Source of the DNA: Bacteroidia bacterium
GTDB taxonomy: Bacteria > Bacteroidota > Bacteroidia > B-17B0 > Aurantibacillaceae
Reading direction: 5' to 3'
NCBI GenBank assembly: GCA_016787445.1
Contig: JAEUTQ010000082.1
Coordinates: forward strand, 62,001 to 126,000
Length of the DNA: 64,000 bases
The notes under the pieces are model-generated. The model was not told the DNA's origin. It saw only the letters and a program-made list of their open reading frames with translations, and ran no database searches. Below are positions 63,720 to 64,000 of this stretch, piece after piece. Both the position numbers and the translations under genes were made by a program. Numbering within the stretch: position 1 is the stretch's first letter; every line of letters begins with the position of its first letter.

Positions 63720-64000
63720 TAATTTCCGGTAACAATCATGCGTTTGGTTTCAGTAAAGTTTTTGTACTTAATTGTATATAAATACATACCGTTACTTAAT
63801 TTACTTCCGTCAAATTCAACTTCATTGTTGCCCGCAACTGTATTTACGTTGGTTTTATACACCTGAGAACCTAACATATTATAAACACTTAACTCTGCTT
63901 CATTCGCTTCTGTTACAAAAAAGCGAATGGTAGTTTTTCCGTTAAACGGATTTGGTACGTTCTCTAAATTAAACTTGTTTTTACCAATCTCCGTTAAGCC
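63719..64000 (-). CDS. T9SS-exported protein, C-terminal end only (cut by window edge)
   Basis: The frame is open from the window edge to TAA at 63719 (93 residues visible). It is a T9SS type A sorting domain: FNLENVPNPFNGKTTIRFFV, LSVYNMLGSQVYKTNVN, FDGSKLSNGMYLYTI, ending KRMIVTGN. The functional part lies beyond the window. Confidence 0.85.
   Translation of the reverse strand, partial: GLTEIGKNKFNLENVPNPFNGKTTIRFFVTEANEAELSVYNMLGSQVYKTNVNTVAGNNEVEFDGSKLSNGMYLYTIKYKNFTETKRMIVTGN

Overview
The window reads as chromosomal DNA of an AT-rich member of the Bacteroidota. The evidence is: several secreted proteins with type IX secretion (T9SS) C-terminal sorting domains, a DUF5103-type T9SS plug protein, a NamZ-type DUF1343 protein, lipoproteins with Bacteroidota-style leaders, almost no Shine-Dalgarno sequences, and a promoter of the TTG-N20-TAnnTTTG type. 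No rRNA or tRNA gene was seen. Both edges cut genes: a membrane histidine kinase on the left and a T9SS-exported protein on the right.

Layout. 1-7.2 kb is a minus-strand operon, sixA-like, ppk, ppx, cdaA, ABC-F ATPase, histidine kinase, joining polyphosphate, c-di-AMP and signalling. 7.3-10.4 kb is a plus-strand run: DUF2130 protein, small STAS-like protein, cytosolic histidine kinase, OmpR-type regulator. 10.4-19.2 kb has a DUF4476 protein, three SpoIIE/PP2C phosphatase proteins (one multi-TM, two TPR-type in tandem), a lone paaZ and an ABM-fold protein. 19.2-26.6 kb holds housekeeping genes (yjjG, gdhA, plsY, T9SS plug, FtsX-like permease, namZ), with a large palindromic repeat at a convergent junction.

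27.5-35.6 kb is the striking part. It is an accessory array of eleven small cassettes, all on the plus strand, each followed by a long (about 150-260 bp) imperfect inverted repeat that behaves like an integron attC site. The R'' box (..CTAAC) after a gene is complementary to the first bases of that same cassette (GTTAG.. after the preceding site) rather than to the R' box of its own site. This is expected if cassettes were inserted by cutting between G and TT. No integrase is present, so the array resembles a CALIN (cluster of attC sites lacking an integrase). Most sites also carry a conserved GGTYATCGC box, an inner hairpin and a TATCTTTA element resembling the Bacteroidota -7 box, so each cassette may carry its own start and stop signals. 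The cargo is mainly lipoproteins, membrane-anchored and secreted proteins plus a DUF4375 protein. Cassette genes use GAC for Asp, where the neighbouring core genes use GAT.

After the array come two SRPBCC proteins and a ParE/RelE-type toxin-antitoxin pair bracketed by two copies of an SRPBCC gene tail. Next are a propeller-SpoIIE sensor phosphatase, two related T9SS beta-propeller proteins, an arginase-fold protein with degraded metal ligands, pnp-rpsO, argS, hisS (with an internal insertion), lhgO, efp, accA, a LuxR-type regulator and rnz. Clear intrinsic terminators punctuate 40-62 kb.
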